The notes under the pieces are model-generated. The model did not search any database. It was given only the letters and a program-made list of their open reading frames with translations, and was not told the origin of the DNA. This document shows, piece by piece, positions 1-7,725 of a stretch of DNA of 64,000 bases. The stretch comes from an uncultured Muribaculum sp. (lineage in GTDB: Bacteria; Bacteroidota; Bacteroidia; Bacteroidales; Muribaculaceae): the NCBI GenBank assembly GCA_910578835.1, contig CAJTSK010000001.1, positions 168,892-232,891 of the forward strand, read 5' to 3'. Numbering within the stretch: the stretch's first letter is position 1; the number at the start of each line of letters is the position of its first letter. A program made the position numbers and the translations under genes.

Positions 1-290
1 ATGGCGGTTATTTCTCTTACCGCATGAAACCGGGAGGGGTTAAAGATGCCCTGTTGCTGGTAAAGTATTGGGGTAATGAGCCTGATGGCCGTCGGGTCGA
101 TATTTATATCGAGGGTGAGCTCCTTGCATCGGAAACACTTTCCGGCAAGTGGGGTATTGATGAGTTTGTGACAGAGTCTTATGCTCTTCCCGAATGGGTC
201 AGCGCCAACGATGCGGTGACAGTCACTTTCCAGAGTATTGAAAATGGCAATACCGGCGGTGTTTACGATGTGCGTATAGTAAAGCCTTAG
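1..290 (+). CDS. C-terminal fragment of a GH127-type (beta-L-arabinofuranosidase-like) secreted glycosidase
   Basis: The reading frame is open from base 3 through the left edge, so this is the 3' end of a larger gene; the ATG at 24 is internal. The visible 95 or so residues form a beta-sandwich-like module that starts GGYFSYRM, continues with VKYWG, and ends GGVYDVRIVKP. From memory this pattern matches the C-terminal DUF6805 module that follows the catalytic part of many Bacteroidetes GH127/DUF1680 proteins, enzymes that release beta-L-arabinofuranose from plant glycans. The catalytic domain lies outside the window, so the activity cannot be confirmed. The next gene follows after 26 bases on the same strand, which suggests one operon with the GH97, GH43 and esterase genes. 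Confidence 0.65.
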   Translation, partial: GGYFSYRMKPGGVKDALLLVKYWGNEPDGRRVDIYIEGELLASETLSGKWGIDEFVTESYALPEWVSANDAVTVTFQSIENGNTGGVYDVRIVKP

Positions 291-316
291 TAACTTAAGT
301 AAAAAAGCAATTAAAG

Positions 317-2266
317 ATGTATAGAATCATATCATTATTCATATCTTCAGCAGTCGCTGTGTCGGCTTTCGGCGCGGCTACTATCTCCGGTCCTGATGGA
401 AAGCTATTGGTGTCGGTCGATGCCGGCAACGGCGGAGTGCCGGTCTACAATGTCACTTACGATGGCAAGAGATTTATTCTTGACTCTCCGCTCGGCATGG
501 TCACCAACATCGGTGATTTCTCCCGTGGACTTGCTCTATCCGGAGTGTCGGAAGTCAATGCTGTCTCTGACTCTTACTCGCTCCCCAATATAAAGAAGAG
601 CCATGTCGATTACAATGCCAATGAGCGATGGTTTACATTTGCCAAAGATAATGTGCCGGTATTTGCCGTGCAATTTCGTGTGAGCGACAATGATGTTGCT
701 TTCCGGTATAAGGTATTGCCGCAGGGCGACACACGCAGCGTGGTGATTCTGGACGAAATTACCGGCTTCACATTTCCTGACAGCACGGTATCGTTCATGG
801 CACCGCAGAGCAAGCCTATGGGTGGCTTCGCGCGTACTTCACCAAGTTATGAGACCCCTTACGGTGTCGACGAGCCTGTAGGACGCAATGGCTGGGGCGA
901 GGGATATACTTTTCCCTGTCTCTTCAAAAATCCTGAAAATGGCTGGACTCTGGTGTCAGAGACAGGGGTAGACGGCAGCTACTGTGGCGGTCGCTTGCTA
1001 TGGAATGGCAAAAATTATACAATAGGTTTCCCTCAGGAGGGTGAGATGAATGGGCTGCACTCGGTCACTCCGGGCATTCCGTTGCCGGGATTCACTCCTT
1101 GGCGCATTGTGACTGTCGGCAACTCACTCGCTCCGATAGTAGAGACAACCGCGCCATTTGATGTCGTGGAGCCAAAATATGAGGCATCACGCGACTATAC
1201 TTACGGAAAAGGCACCTGGAGCTGGATTATAGGTATGGATGGAGCTACCAACTATGACGAACAGCGCCGTTATATCGACTTTGCTGCGGCGATGGGATAT
1301 AATTCAGTGCTTGTTGATGCCTTATGGGATACCCAGATTGGATATGACCGCATAGAGGAGCTTTCGCGTTATGCGGCATCAAAAGGCGTTGCGCTCTATC
1401 TATGGTATAATTCCAACGGTTATTGGAACGATGCCCCGCAGGGTCCGCGCGGAATCATGGACAATGCAATTGCTCGCCGTAAGGAGATGAAATGGATGCA
1501 TGACAATGGCATACGTGGTATTAAAGTTGACTTTTTCGGTGGCGACAAGCAGCCGATGATGCAACTTTATGAGGATATACTTGCCGATGCCAACGATTAC
1601 GGGCTGCTCGTGATATTCCACGGCTGCACTTTGCCGCGAGGCTGGGAGCGCATGTATCCCAACTATGCCGCGAGCGAGGCGGTGCTTGCGAGCGAAAATC
1701 TCCATTTCTCGCAGGGCAGTTGCGATGCCGAGGCGTTTAACGCCACGATACATCCTTTTGTGCGCAATACTGTTGGAAGCATGGATTTCGGTGGAAGTGC
1801 CCTGAACAAGTATTATAATGCGGCAAATGAGCCGCGGGGAAGTAAACGTGTCACTTCCGACGTGTTTGCTCTTGCTACCGCAGTGCTATTCCAGAGCCCC
1901 GTGCAGCATTTTGCACTTGCTCCCGGTAATCTTACCGATGCACCGTCGTGGGCGGTTGATTTCATGAAGGAGGTCCCCGTATTATGGGATGAGACACGGT
2001 ATGTCGCCGGATACCCCGGGCAATATGTGATACTTGCCCGTCGCCATGGTGATACATGGTATATTGCCGGGGTAAACGGTCAGAAACAGCCGGTCACCAC
2101 GGTTATAGACCTGTCATTTGCTTCTCCCGGAGAAAAAGTGACTGTCTATGCCGACAACCCGGCTCTGCAAGGTAGTGTGAAAGAAGTAAAATTAGATAAA
2201 AAACAGAGGTTGAAAGTCACCATGCCTTGTAATGGTGGAGTTCTTGTTAAAGTAAAACAAAATTAA
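317..2266 (+). CDS. GH97 glycoside hydrolase, retaining alpha-galactosidase type
   Basis: A 649-residue protein with an N-terminal signal peptide and the usual GH97 layout: an N-terminal beta-sandwich, a catalytic (beta/alpha)8 barrel from about residue 280 to 560, and a C-terminal beta domain. The motif GIKVDFFGGDKQ places Asp405 where the nucleophile of retaining GH97 alpha-galactosidases sits. Glu460 in AASEAVLASE, 55 residues later, fits the acid/base; the spacing equals that of characterised Bacteroides BtGH97b. The inverting SusB branch has no such Asp. The likely reaction is removal of terminal alpha-galactose in the periplasm. It lies 4 bases before a GH43 gene, so the two are surely co-transcribed. 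The family is certain; the substrate is inferred. Confidence 0.93.
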   Translation: MYRIISLFISSAVAVSAFGAATISGPDGKLLVSVDAGNGGVPVYNVTYDGKRFILDSPLGMVTNIGDFSRGLALSGVSEVNAVSDSYSLPNIKKSHVDYNANERWFTFAKDNVPVFAVQFRVSDNDVAFRYKVLPQGDTRSVVILDEITGFTFPDSTVSFMAPQSKPMGGFARTSPSYETPYGVDEPVGRNGWGEGYTFPCLFKNPENGWTLVSETGVDGSYCGGRLLWNGKNYTIGFPQEGEMNGLHSVTPGIPLPGFTPWRIVTVGNSLAPIVETTAPFDVVEPKYEASRDYTYGKGTWSWIIGMDGATNYDEQRRYIDFAAAMGYNSVLVDALWDTQIGYDRIEELSRYAASKGVALYLWYNSNGYWNDAPQGPRGIMDNAIARRKEMKWMHDNGIRGIKVDFFGGDKQPMMQLYEDILADANDYGLLVIFHGCTLPRGWERMYPNYAASEAVLASENLHFSQGSCDAEAFNATIHPFVRNTVGSMDFGGSALNKYYNAANEPRGSKRVTSDVFALATAVLFQSPVQHFALAPGNLTDAPSWAVDFMKEVPVLWDETRYVAGYPGQYVILARRHGDTWYIAGVNGQKQPVTTVIDLSFASPGEKVTVYADNPALQGSVKEVKLDKKQRLKVTMPCNGGVLVKVKQN

Positions 2267-2270
2267 TCAC

Positions 2271-3281
2271 ATGAAACATTCAGCATTTATCATGCTTGCA
2301 TTGGCGCTCACGGCTTGTGGCGGCAACAAGCAGGCTAACACAACAGAGGAATCACAGGATTCGGTTAAAACATTTGTATTTGCGGGTAATCCGTTGGTGC
2401 GCGACAAGTTTACTGCCGACCCTGCACCGCTTGTTCACGACGGTCGTCTGTATCTTTATGTAGGTCACGACGAGTTTTATGAGGGCCAGGACTCGGCATC
2501 GGGGGGAAAAGAATTTAATATAACCGAGTGGCTCTGTTATTCTACCGACGACATGAAAAATTGGACCGACCATGGCGCTGTATTAAGCCCCACTGATTTC
2601 AAGTGGGCAGTAGGCGAGGCATGGGCATCCCAGGTAGTCGAGAAAGATGGCAAGTTTTATTACTATACCACAGTGCAGGGCGGCGAGCCTTATGTAGGCA
2701 AGGCTGTAGGAGTGGCAGTAGCCGATTCTCCCACCGGTCCCTTTGTCGATGCTATCGGCAAACCGCTTGTCTCTGACGACATGACCGACAATGGCAAACG
2801 CGGATGGTGGAACGACATTGACCCGACTGTGCTTATCGATGGCGATGACGCATGGCTCTGCTGGGGTAACGGCACATGTTTCCTTGCCAAGCTGAAGCCC
2901 AACATGATTGAACTTGACGGTGACATCTCCGTGATTGATGTGCCCAACTATGTGGAAGGCCCGTGGCTTCATAAGCGTAACGATATATATTATCTCACAT
3001 ATGCCTCTTTCGGCAACGGAAGCGAGACCATATCATATGCTACTGCTCCGTCGATGGCAGGTCCGTGGACTCCGCGTGGTGAACTTACCGGCAATGCTGA
3101 AAACAGCTTTACAATTCATCCGGGAATCATCGAGTTTAAGGGACAGCCCTATCTTTTCTATCATAATGCCACGCTTGAGCTTGACGGTCACAAGGGTGCG
3201 ATAGGACGCCGTTCGGTATGTGTCGACTCGCTCTCTTACAATGAAGATGGCACTATGAATTATGTTACACAGACTAAATGA
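2271..3281 (+). CDS. GH43 family lipoprotein (arabinofuranosidase/xylosidase type)
   Basis: A 336-residue single-domain five-bladed propeller enzyme. The N-terminus has a lipobox LTAC with the lipidated Cys at 16, so the enzyme is membrane anchored. The three GH43 acidic residues are visible: Asp50 in ADPAP (general base), Asp184 in DIDPTV (pKa modulator) and Glu229 in VEGPW (general acid). The family mostly removes L-arabinofuranose or D-xylose from arabinan or arabinoxylan side chains; the exact substrate cannot be read from the sequence. It sits between the GH97 and esterase genes in a tight operon. The downstream reading frame can overlap its end by 20 bases, depending on start choice. 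Confidence 0.92.
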   Translation: MKHSAFIMLALALTACGGNKQANTTEESQDSVKTFVFAGNPLVRDKFTADPAPLVHDGRLYLYVGHDEFYEGQDSASGGKEFNITEWLCYSTDDMKNWTDHGAVLSPTDFKWAVGEAWASQVVEKDGKFYYYTTVQGGEPYVGKAVGVAVADSPTGPFVDAIGKPLVSDDMTDNGKRGWWNDIDPTVLIDGDDAWLCWGNGTCFLAKLKPNMIELDGDISVIDVPNYVEGPWLHKRNDIYYLTYASFGNGSETISYATAPSMAGPWTPRGELTGNAENSFTIHPGIIEFKGQPYLFYHNATLELDGHKGAIGRRSVCVDSLSYNEDGTMNYVTQTK

Positions 3282-3288
3282 CATAATT

Positions 3289-4752
3289 GTGATTAAACGA
3301 TTTTTTACAGGAATGATTGCAGCGGCGACTATAGTCGCCGCTGCTGCCCAAGACAAGAATTTCCACATCTATCTTTGCATAGGGCAGTCCAATATGGAAG
3401 GTAATGCGCAAGTAGAGCCGATGGATCGTAATGATGTGCCTGAACGCTTCAAGATGATGGCGGCAGTCGATTTTCCTCAGTCGGGCAGAGTAAAAGGGGA
3501 GTGGTATAAGGCTGTACCTCCGTTGGTGCGCCAAAACACCGGGCTTACGCCTATGGACTATTTCGGCCGCACCATGGTTGACAATCTTCCGGAAGAAGTG
3601 ACTATAGGTGTGGTGCCCGTGGCTATCGGCGGCTGCAGTATCAATCACCTTGCAAAAGATTTTGACCCGGCATCGCTTTCGAGTCAGGCCGATTGGTTCC
3701 GTGGCTTTATGAAAGAGTATGACAATGAGCCTTATAAGCGACTTATCGAGTGTGCCCGGGAAGCTCAGAAGGCAGGAGTCATCAAGGGTATCCTTCTTCA
3801 TCAGGGAGAGACTGACTGCGGACAGCAGGATTGGCCTCAGAGGGTGAAGAAAGTTTATGAGGATATTCTCGCCGACCTTGGTCTTGACGCAGCCGAGGTG
3901 CCGCTGCTTGTCGGCGAAGTGGTGACTTCTGAACAGGGTGGTGTGTGTGGCTCTCACAATCCGGTCGTAAATAAAGTTCCCTCAGTGATACCTACAGCCC
4001 ACGTCGTGTCGGCAGCAAATCTGCCGCAGAAAGGCGACGGGCTGCACTTTACCGCTCATGGCTATCGTATGCTTGGCTGCCGCTATGCTGTCGAGATGCT
4101 TGCAATTATGGGCATTGACAATCCGAAAGTGGAGTATTCTGAGGAGATGCCATATGTGCCGAAACCTGAACCTTCTGAAGGTGACTTCGTGTTTGACTTC
4201 AAGTATTTCAATCCTCAGATATGGGGTGATGGCACGTTTGATGCGGCAACAAAGACCTTTGTTGCCGGACAGTGGGGCTTTGGCGGTTGGGAATATAGCC
4301 AGCCCATAGATCTTTCAGGTTACGCTTATCTTGTCGCCGAGCTTGAAGAGCCGGAAAGAAACGGTGTGAAATTGCGTATGTTTGACACTCCCGCCTATTT
4401 CAACGTGCCTATTTATTCCTCCGATTTCAATGGCGCTACCCTGATTGTCGCCGAACTGAATGGAATGATGAAAGCACCTGAAAACACGAGCGATATCGAA
4501 TCGTTTAATACCTCACAGGTCTATCGCGTGGGTTTCTGGGCGAATGGCGGTCAGCCAATACGTATCAAACAAGTCTTTGCTACAAACAATAATCCCTATT
4601 CGGCTGGCGTTTCTTCTATTGAAGCTGACATGACGGCAGACGGTCCTGTTTATGACCTGTCAGGTAGGGTTGTGGCTGCTTCCATTGATGCTGCAGGCTC
4701 GCTTGCAGGCGGTATATACTTTTCCAACGGTAAAAAATTTGCTCTAAGATAA
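3289..4752 (+). CDS. Secreted SGNH/CE6-type carbohydrate acetylesterase with C-terminal accessory domain
   Basis: The protein begins with the SGNH block GQSNMEG (catalytic Ser) and carries HQGETD and DGLHFTAHGY (catalytic Asp/His), the pattern of sialate O-acetylesterase-like or CE6 acetylxylan esterases. A beta-sandwich, carbohydrate-binding-like region follows from about residue 310 to 435, then a tail with YDLSGRVV and GGIYFSNGKK that resembles the C-terminal sorting signal of type IX secretion. The frame is open from an ATG at 3262, inside the GH43 gene. A GTG at 3289 gives the cleaner signal peptide (KRFF followed by an Ala-rich stretch), so I chose it; the ATG at 3313 is a third option. 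The likely role is deacetylating plant glycan before the neighbouring glycosidases act. Confidence 0.85.
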   Translation: MIKRFFTGMIAAATIVAAAAQDKNFHIYLCIGQSNMEGNAQVEPMDRNDVPERFKMMAAVDFPQSGRVKGEWYKAVPPLVRQNTGLTPMDYFGRTMVDNLPEEVTIGVVPVAIGGCSINHLAKDFDPASLSSQADWFRGFMKEYDNEPYKRLIECAREAQKAGVIKGILLHQGETDCGQQDWPQRVKKVYEDILADLGLDAAEVPLLVGEVVTSEQGGVCGSHNPVVNKVPSVIPTAHVVSAANLPQKGDGLHFTAHGYRMLGCRYAVEMLAIMGIDNPKVEYSEEMPYVPKPEPSEGDFVFDFKYFNPQIWGDGTFDAATKTFVAGQWGFGGWEYSQPIDLSGYAYLVAELEEPERNGVKLRMFDTPAYFNVPIYSSDFNGATLIVAELNGMMKAPENTSDIESFNTSQVYRVGFWANGGQPIRIKQVFATNNNPYSAGVSSIEADMTADGPVYDLSGRVVAASIDAAGSLAGGIYFSNGKKFALR

Positions 4753-4774
4753 ACAGACTCTAAATTATCCTGCC

Positions 4775-6262
4775 ATGAAGAAACTTATGTTGGTGATTTA
4801 CGTTGCATTGCTGCTTGTCGTGGCAGGATGTGGAAAAAAAGTGCCTGAAACTAATGTCACCGATATGCCGGGTGTACCATCGATTACGCCCGGTTATACC
4901 GGTGTCGTGTTGCCTCCTGATATAGCACCGATGAATTTTGAAATCGACATGCCCGGTGAACGCTATGTCACGCTTGTCGAAGGCGATGCCGGGACTCCGG
5001 TAATTGCTGAAGGAAAAATGGTGAAGTTTGACATCGGTGACTGGCACAAACTTCTTGATGCAAACCGTGGAAAAGAGTTGCGCTACTCTGTATATGTTGG
5101 CGATGAGGCGGGGGCGTGGAAGCGTTACCGCTTTTCCAATATGGTCGCAGTTGACTCTATCGACCGCTATTTCTCTTACCGGCTTATAGAGCCGTCATTT
5201 GTGCAGTATGGCGGATTGTCTATAAATCAGCGTGACCTTTCATCATTTGATGAGACGGTAATCTTCAACAATGCTTTTCCTACGGAAGACAGCAGGGGAT
5301 TTTGTATAAATTGTCATGTGCCGCGTAACCAATACAGCGATTGTAAGTCGCAGTTTCATGTAAGGCAATTCAATGGCGGCACAGTAATAATGGATGGTGA
5401 CAAGGCTGAAAAGGTCAATCTGAAGACCGACAGTACACTCTCGGCAGGTGTATATCCGGCTTGGCATCCGACGCTTGACCTTATCGCATATTCGGTTAAC
5501 GATACCCATCAGCGTTTTTTTGCCTCTGATAATCAGAAGGTAGAGGTGATTGACGCGGCATCGGGACTCATATTGTATGACACCGATAGAGCCACAGTCA
5601 CCACGATTATCGATGAACCTGATGTCATGGAGACTTTTCCTGCATGGTCGCCCGACGGATTGACGCTATATTACTCTGCCGCGCGTTACCCTGCCGGGGT
5701 TACACCCGATAATGTCGACATGGCTTTTGACAGCCTGCGTTATGATATACTTGCGATGCGCTTCAATCCCGCCGACCACACATTCTCTACCCCCGACACT
5801 ATTGTCGCTGCTTCGGCGCGGGGCAGAAGCGCGTTGTTGCCACGTGTATCTCCCGATGGCAAGTGGCTGCTTTTCTGTGAGGCTGACCACGGTACTTTCC
5901 ATATATGGCACAAGGACAGCGATCTTTTCGTGATGAATATTGCATCGGGTGAAATATCTCCGCTTACCGAGGCAAACAGCAATGATACCGACAGCTATCA
6001 CTCATGGTCATCCAACTCCCGCTGGATTCTCTTCAGCTCGCGCCGTGACGACGGATCTTATACACGCCCGTATATCACCTATTTCTCTCCCGAAGGAAAG
6101 GCGTCAAAAGCATTTGTTGTACCGCAGGAAGATACATCGTATTACAAAGACCTGATGAAGTCATACAATGTGCCGGAGTTCATGGTACAGCCTGTAAAGG
6201 TAAAGCGCCGTGAACTGATACGTGCTGTAAGCTCTGAGGCGCGTCAGGCTCTTTACGAATAG
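4775..6262 (+). CDS. PD40/TolB-like beta-propeller lipoprotein with a c-type heme motif
   Basis: A 495-residue lipoprotein (lipobox VVAGC, Cys19). The second half contains repeated WSPDG/WHP-type blades (PAWHPTLDLIAYS, PAWSPDGLTLYYS, PRVSPDGKWLLF, HSWSSNSRWILFSS), typical of PD40 propellers related to TolB. Before the propeller the sequence GFCINCH at residues 176-181 is a perfect CxxCH motif, with a further Cys at 190. If functional it would bind one covalent heme in the periplasm. It is the last gene of the + strand CAZyme operon, 22 bases after the esterase gene, and converges on a DUF6057-like gene 9 bases away. I recall this propeller family occurring next to DUF6057 genes in Bacteroides. 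Its function is not known to me. Confidence 0.75.
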   Translation: MKKLMLVIYVALLLVVAGCGKKVPETNVTDMPGVPSITPGYTGVVLPPDIAPMNFEIDMPGERYVTLVEGDAGTPVIAEGKMVKFDIGDWHKLLDANRGKELRYSVYVGDEAGAWKRYRFSNMVAVDSIDRYFSYRLIEPSFVQYGGLSINQRDLSSFDETVIFNNAFPTEDSRGFCINCHVPRNQYSDCKSQFHVRQFNGGTVIMDGDKAEKVNLKTDSTLSAGVYPAWHPTLDLIAYSVNDTHQRFFASDNQKVEVIDAASGLILYDTDRATVTTIIDEPDVMETFPAWSPDGLTLYYSAARYPAGVTPDNVDMAFDSLRYDILAMRFNPADHTFSTPDTIVAASARGRSALLPRVSPDGKWLLFCEADHGTFHIWHKDSDLFVMNIASGEISPLTEANSNDTDSYHSWSSNSRWILFSSRRDDGSYTRPYITYFSPEGKASKAFVVPQEDTSYYKDLMKSYNVPEFMVQPVKVKRRELIRAVSSEARQALYE

Positions 6263-6271
6263 CTGGAGCAA

Positions 6272-7720
6272 TCAGATAAACAGTTTTTCTGAAGGATTGC
6301 CGGGGATTGAATTAAATTCCCGGCTTTCTTTTATCAATTCAGGATTGTCGATGTAGCGTTGGAAATGTTCTGCCCACCTGCGGTGAAACATCGTGTTAAG
6401 CAGAAGACGGTTATAGCGGGAGGCAAGCTCATATTCGCCATGCATGATTGAATTCCTGACCATATATTTGTAATAGAATACGCGAGGACCGTATTTCACG
6501 GTGTGTTCCATAGCCCAGCGGTAGCTTCCGTGGGTGTTCCCAAGATGATAGTACACAGGTACGTTGACAAATGCCGACATGAGAAATTCCTCGCTTTTGC
6601 GTGGCGAAGTGTCATGGAGAGGCGCGTCGTGTCTCACTGATTCTGTCCCACCGCCAAGCTTTATGGCGGCAAGATTGCCCGCAATCTTCATCGTGAAGTT
6701 GGGTTCCTCCTTTATGTGACTCATGATGTAGGCTATCTTGTCCCATCTCATGGAGTCGATATGTTGCATCATGAGCACTGTGGCACGAAACTGTTCGCTT
6801 TTCTGTCCGGCAATCGCACCATAGCATCCGGCAGCAATAAGCACAGCGAAGGTAAGCCATCTCACTCTTCCCAGTTTTGCACTGCCTTCAGTGGGCATGA
6901 TGAGCGCCATAAGAGGTAGAAGCAGGAGTGTCACGGTCAAGCCCGCAATAGGAAGCCATAGATACAGGTCATGCCGTTTTACAAGCAGGTCGGGGAGTCC
7001 CTGGATGTAAAGAGACTTTATATCGCCGCTCATGCCGGTATAAAAATTGTAATATAGCAGGGGGATTAGCGCTATGGCGACAATGACCGGCAAAATGCCG
7101 ATATATGTCGGCTGCTTTTTATGACCGGTGTTTTCGTGGCGCGGCGATACCGGGGTCAGTATTCCGACAATTGCTCCAAGCAGGGCGAAAAAGCCGAGCG
7201 GCATGAAGAGCGACGTGCATGCTGCAAGGAATACACCACGCCAGATATTGTTGGCAATCAGGCGTGCCACCGCTGCTATCGTCACGATGCATATAGTACC
7301 GAGAGTAGGGGCGAAAAGGTAGCCCGGATAGTTGATTGACACCCATGCCTCGTCGAGAACAAGCACCGATACAAGCAGAAACATCGCAGGCAGAAGCGAT
7401 AACCCGCGCAAGCCTTCCCGCAACCGCCATACTCGGTCGCAGATAATCGTGAGTATCACCCACAAGGCGATAAGGATGGCGCTTCCCGCCCAGGGGAAAT
7501 ACATGAACTGCGTGAGCCATGCTCCGGCATACTGGAGCATGCCGCCGGGGCAGTGGAGCATGCGATTGAGAAATACCTCTCCGCTCATGAAGATTGACAT
7601 TTCATCATACCAACGCAGTATGTAACCGTTTCTAACGGGGAGCATCACGAATGAAAATGCAATAAACAGCAATATCGCTGCGTGAAAGCTCCTGATTGAA
7701 TGTAATGGTCTGTAAATCAT
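6272..7720 (-). CDS. DUF6057-like polytopic membrane protein
   Basis: A 482-residue protein with about eight or nine hydrophobic segments over the first 305 residues (for example near 12-30, 78-95, 134-153, 206-222, 253-275 and 288-305) and a soluble C-terminal region of about 170 residues. I recognise it as the DUF6057 type found in Bacteroidales, for which I know no function. Its start codon is only 5 bases after the HTCS stop codon, so it is probably translated from the HTCS mRNA. Its 3' end meets the PD40 gene, a partner family often seen beside it. The C-terminal part contains short helical, TPR-like stretches, but no catalytic motif was found. Confidence 0.65.
   Translation of the reverse strand: MIYRPLHSIRSFHAAILLFIAFSFVMLPVRNGYILRWYDEMSIFMSGEVFLNRMLHCPGGMLQYAGAWLTQFMYFPWAGSAILIALWVILTIICDRVWRLREGLRGLSLLPAMFLLVSVLVLDEAWVSINYPGYLFAPTLGTICIVTIAAVARLIANNIWRGVFLAACTSLFMPLGFFALLGAIVGILTPVSPRHENTGHKKQPTYIGILPVIVAIALIPLLYYNFYTGMSGDIKSLYIQGLPDLLVKRHDLYLWLPIAGLTVTLLLLPLMALIMPTEGSAKLGRVRWLTFAVLIAAGCYGAIAGQKSEQFRATVLMMQHIDSMRWDKIAYIMSHIKEEPNFTMKIAGNLAAIKLGGGTESVRHDAPLHDTSPRKSEEFLMSAFVNVPVYYHLGNTHGSYRWAMEHTVKYGPRVFYYKYMVRNSIMHGEYELASRYNRLLLNTMFHRRWAEHFQRYIDNPELIKESREFNSIPGNPSEKLFI
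6299..6332 (+). terminator. Intrinsic terminator for the + strand CAZyme operon
   Basis: An 8-bp stem (GCCGGGGA with TTCCCGGC, one G-T pair) with a 10-base loop, followed by TTTCTTTT. It lies 36 bases after the stop of the PD40 gene and inside the 3' end of the convergent DUF6057-like gene, so it would end + strand transcription only. Confidence 0.6.
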
Positions 7721-7725
7721 GGCGC

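Noticed and set aside
3274..3957. A 227-codon antisense frame in the esterase gene
   Set aside because: It overlaps clear SGNH esterase motifs on the + strand and shows no signal peptide, domain or promoter of its own.
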